Assembly: GCF_028858725.1 (NCBI RefSeq)
Contig: NC_084762.1
Span: 4,101,374 to 4,165,373 of the forward strand
Source: Colius striatus
Taxonomy: Eukaryota > Chordata > Aves > Coliiformes > Coliidae
Reading direction: 5' to 3'
Length of the DNA stretch: 64,000 bases
The notes under the pieces were generated by a model, which was given only the letters and a program-made list of their open reading frames with translations, ran no database searches and had not been told where the DNA came from. The translations under genes and the position numbers were made by a program. Of the stretch, positions 62,015 through 64,000 are shown piece after piece. Each line of letters opens with the position of its first letter. Positions within the stretch are counted from its first letter, which is position 1.

Positions 62015-63435
62015 GCCTCAAAGATAGAGCTTTAAAGAAATCAGCACTGTTACTCAGGAAAAGTTTGCTGTGTCACTTCTAAATGAAGAGAATAAAAAAA
62101 GAGCAGAGCCTATGCATGAGAAGGGGCAGGGAAGGGAAGAATAAGTGCTTAAAGTTGCTTCCAGAAATCCTGAGGTCTCTGCAGTAACATTGCAGGAGAA
62201 AAGATCTAAAAGTTTGGTGTCATTGTTTTTCATGAATACCATTTTAGTAGAACAGTATTACAACAGATAGCCTGAGTGTGTCTGTCTTATTTCTACTGAA
62301 AAATGGTTTCTTTTCTTCCTTGCCCCATGGAAAAAGCTATCTGATAGCTGCTTAGCCCTTACTGAATTGCTCCCTCAAGGTATTTTTAATACTACTTTAA
62401 TAATAGAAGAAAAAAACCCCAATAATACAACTTAAAGTCAAAGTGCAAGCCACCTTGTTTCAGCCCTTCATAAAAGCATCAGTATTTCTCCTCATCCACC
62501 TTCACTTATCTTTTTAGATATAAAAGCAGAATGAGCAGTCAGGAACTTACAGTTCATCATACCCCACACTGTGCACTTGGTAGCAGCAGAGAGTTCCTCT
62601 ACTCAGCCCAAGTGGAAGTTTGATTTCAAAATAATCATAGAAATATAGTATTTTTAAGCTGTCCTGTTTCTACATGATTAGAAGCACTGAGCAAACCTCA
62701 CCTTACACCTAACAACAAGAATTTCTCTGAAAAGGTAGCAGAGAGAACATTTCAAAGGTTTTTAAAGTCATGTAAAAGTTAATCTCTCAAGTTTTTTTAG
62801 CAACAATAACCTTTCTGTGATTGCACTGTAAACTGTTCCAGCCATCTGGTTCAAAGGAACAAACTTGGATATTCCAAAGCCCACTTTGTGGAGTCTGAGG
62901 ATATTCTAGAAAAGGTTATTGACTGCAAGTGGAAAGAATGATAGTTGAGTTCCTTCCTACAATAATTCTAGAAGTTGTCTAGGCTATTCAGGCTTTTGGG
63001 AGCAAGTTTGAGCTCCTGGGAGCATATAATCAACCTGAGAAACACAGTTAGTGGGAAAATTCCCATCTGACTAACTGACAGCATTTTTAATGCTGTGTGT
63101 TAACTTAGTCTCGTTTCAATCTGACCTTCTGAAAGGAAGGTTTACCCCAGCATGACTTGAGCCATATTCCACTAAGCTATGGCCAGGGACTCTGGTATCA
63201 CTCTTGCTAAGAGTGCTTTAGCTGGGAAAAAACCCCAAACCCTACACTATGTATCATCAGGGCTTTAAAGAGGGGTGAGGAAGAAAGAGGAAAAGAAAAG
63301 CGAAGATTTTATCTTCAGGTACCACATCCTATTTCAGTACCACTTAGGAAAAAGGTAGCGATAGGAAACTTGAAGATAGTTTTTTACCCACAGAAAAGAA
63401 GTAAAAATATATCTATAAAGACAATATTTCAGTAC

Positions 63436-63519
63436 TTAAAAGGCTGCTATTTTGCTCGCTTCTCGAACCCCACTCAAGTAAGCTCCTGTCACCGTCTGAG
63501 GAAAGTGCCTGTTTGTGGC
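63436..63519 (-). CDS. KDM1B: KDM1B (LSD2) last coding exon, partial gene
   Basis: The minus strand after the acceptor GGTTTTCATTGCAG encodes 27 residues, ATNRHFPQTVTGAYLSG then VREASKIAAF, and a TAA stop. This is the C-terminus of KDM1B, a FAD-dependent demethylase of H3K4me1/me2 that sets maternal imprints in oocytes in mammals. The peptide belongs to the C-terminal FAD-binding part of the amine oxidase domain; the Thr-x-x-Gly-Ala-x-x-Ser-Gly-x-Arg-x-Ala pattern is shared with KDM1A. The preceding Gly-Glu would come from the exon beyond the window. Convergent placement next to DEK is the conserved vertebrate order, which confirms the call. Confidence 0.95.
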   Translation of the reverse strand, partial: ATNRHFPQTVTGAYLSGVREASKIAAF

Positions 63520-64000
63520 CTGCAATGAAAACCAAAACAAAGTTACTTGTTTCTAAAGCCATTAGAACAGAGAATTTCAGTTTTCTTTTCTTTACACATA
63601 TACCAAATTTCTAAAAGCCATGGAAAACTTCTTAGAACTTAGGAGGGAATATTTCACTTCTCAGCAACTTCAAAATTTGCAAGTCAATTAGCACAATTAG
63701 TAGCCTGTCCTGTCAGCTTTAGTGTGGCAGGTAAGCTCTGGTTTAGTATAGAAGGGTATAGGTGGTCTAGAATACCATCATCAGCATACAGAGTAACAGG
63801 AGGACAAGTGGACTAGAAATACCAGTGGACTGTATAGTCTTGGCATGCTCTGCTATTAGTGATTACACAGTTCACTCCTGACCTGAAATATCTGGCAGAA
63901 TTTTCACACCCAGTAATAATATGAAGAGGGTTCTGTGTCAAAATCAAGAAACTTTGGCATATTTGTGTAACAGAACATTTACATGCTACCTCTAGATTAA
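63520..64000 (-). other. KDM1B: KDM1B last intron, partial
   Basis: The acceptor end is clear. No further KDM1B exon appears before the window edge; the preceding exon, which should encode the stretch ending in Phe-Ala-Gly-Glu, must lie to the right. Confidence 0.8.

Larger units (their letters stand above)
60745..63435 (-). other. KDM1B: KDM1B 3' UTR
   Basis: It extends leftwards from the KDM1B stop codon to a strong poly(A) site at 60,763-60,768, about 2.7 kb. The sequence is A+T-rich with no intervening exon or transposon, which fits a single terminal exon. Other minus-strand AATAAA hexamers at about 61,043-61,048 and 60,877-60,882 could give slightly shorter ends. A run of 11 G on the transcribed strand lies at 62,004-62,014. 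Confidence 0.65.

Noticed and set aside
1-64000. CRISPR arrays, operons, prophage, integrons or other bacterial-type systems
   Set aside because: The sequence is vertebrate nuclear DNA with spliced genes and LINEs. No such structure is present.
1-64000. tRNA, rRNA or endogenous retrovirus sequences
   Set aside because: I saw no tRNA-like A/B boxes with a cloverleaf, no rRNA text and no paired LTRs or gag-pol frames. A small or very old copy could escape reading by eye.

Overview
The window is vertebrate nuclear DNA, most likely from a bird. Genes are split by GT-AG introns, there are two CpG islands, and almost every interspersed repeat is a CR1 LINE ending in the usual ATTCTATG-like 3' tail. 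I saw no SINE of mammalian type. Introns are compact: the DEK coding exons fit in 12 kb. CR1 also occurs in turtles and crocodilians, so 'bird' is an inference.

Bases 1-35,780 hold no gene I can support. They contain CR1 fragments (about 448-618, 18,945-19,917, 22,822-22,914, 27,111-27,142, 29,802-29,965, 32,950-33,172), a few simple repeats and many short chance reading frames. A CpG island at about 35,790-36,490 has plausible splice donors on both strands and may be the promoter of a gene leaving to the left. By vertebrate synteny RNF144B would be expected there, but I found none of its coding exons.

Bases 38,197-39,524 hold two more sense CR1 copies. A second CpG island (about 41,390-42,420) is the promoter and first exon region of DEK, with a CRE palindrome, an inverted CCAAT box and two YY1-type motifs. 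DEK runs rightwards. I could place ten coding exons between 43,692 and 55,607. They join in frame into a 369-residue protein (human DEK is 375) with an acidic N-terminus, a SAP box and the C-terminal DEK domain. The last coding exon supplies only Leu-Ile-Ser and the stop. The 3' UTR probably ends near 57,180.

From the right edge comes KDM1B (LSD2) on the minus strand, represented by its last coding exon (63,436-63,519) and a long 3' UTR reaching a strong poly(A) site near 60,763. DEK and KDM1B are therefore tail to tail, with about 3.6 kb between their ends that holds two CR1 copies. Both act on chromatin: DEK as an architectural protein and histone chaperone, KDM1B as a FAD-dependent H3K4 demethylase. 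Their adjacency is the conserved vertebrate order.

I found no evidence of an undescribed biological system. The points most worth checking are the unassigned CpG island, the exact DEK first exon, poly(A) choice in the DEK 3' UTR, and possible transcript overlap between DEK and KDM1B.
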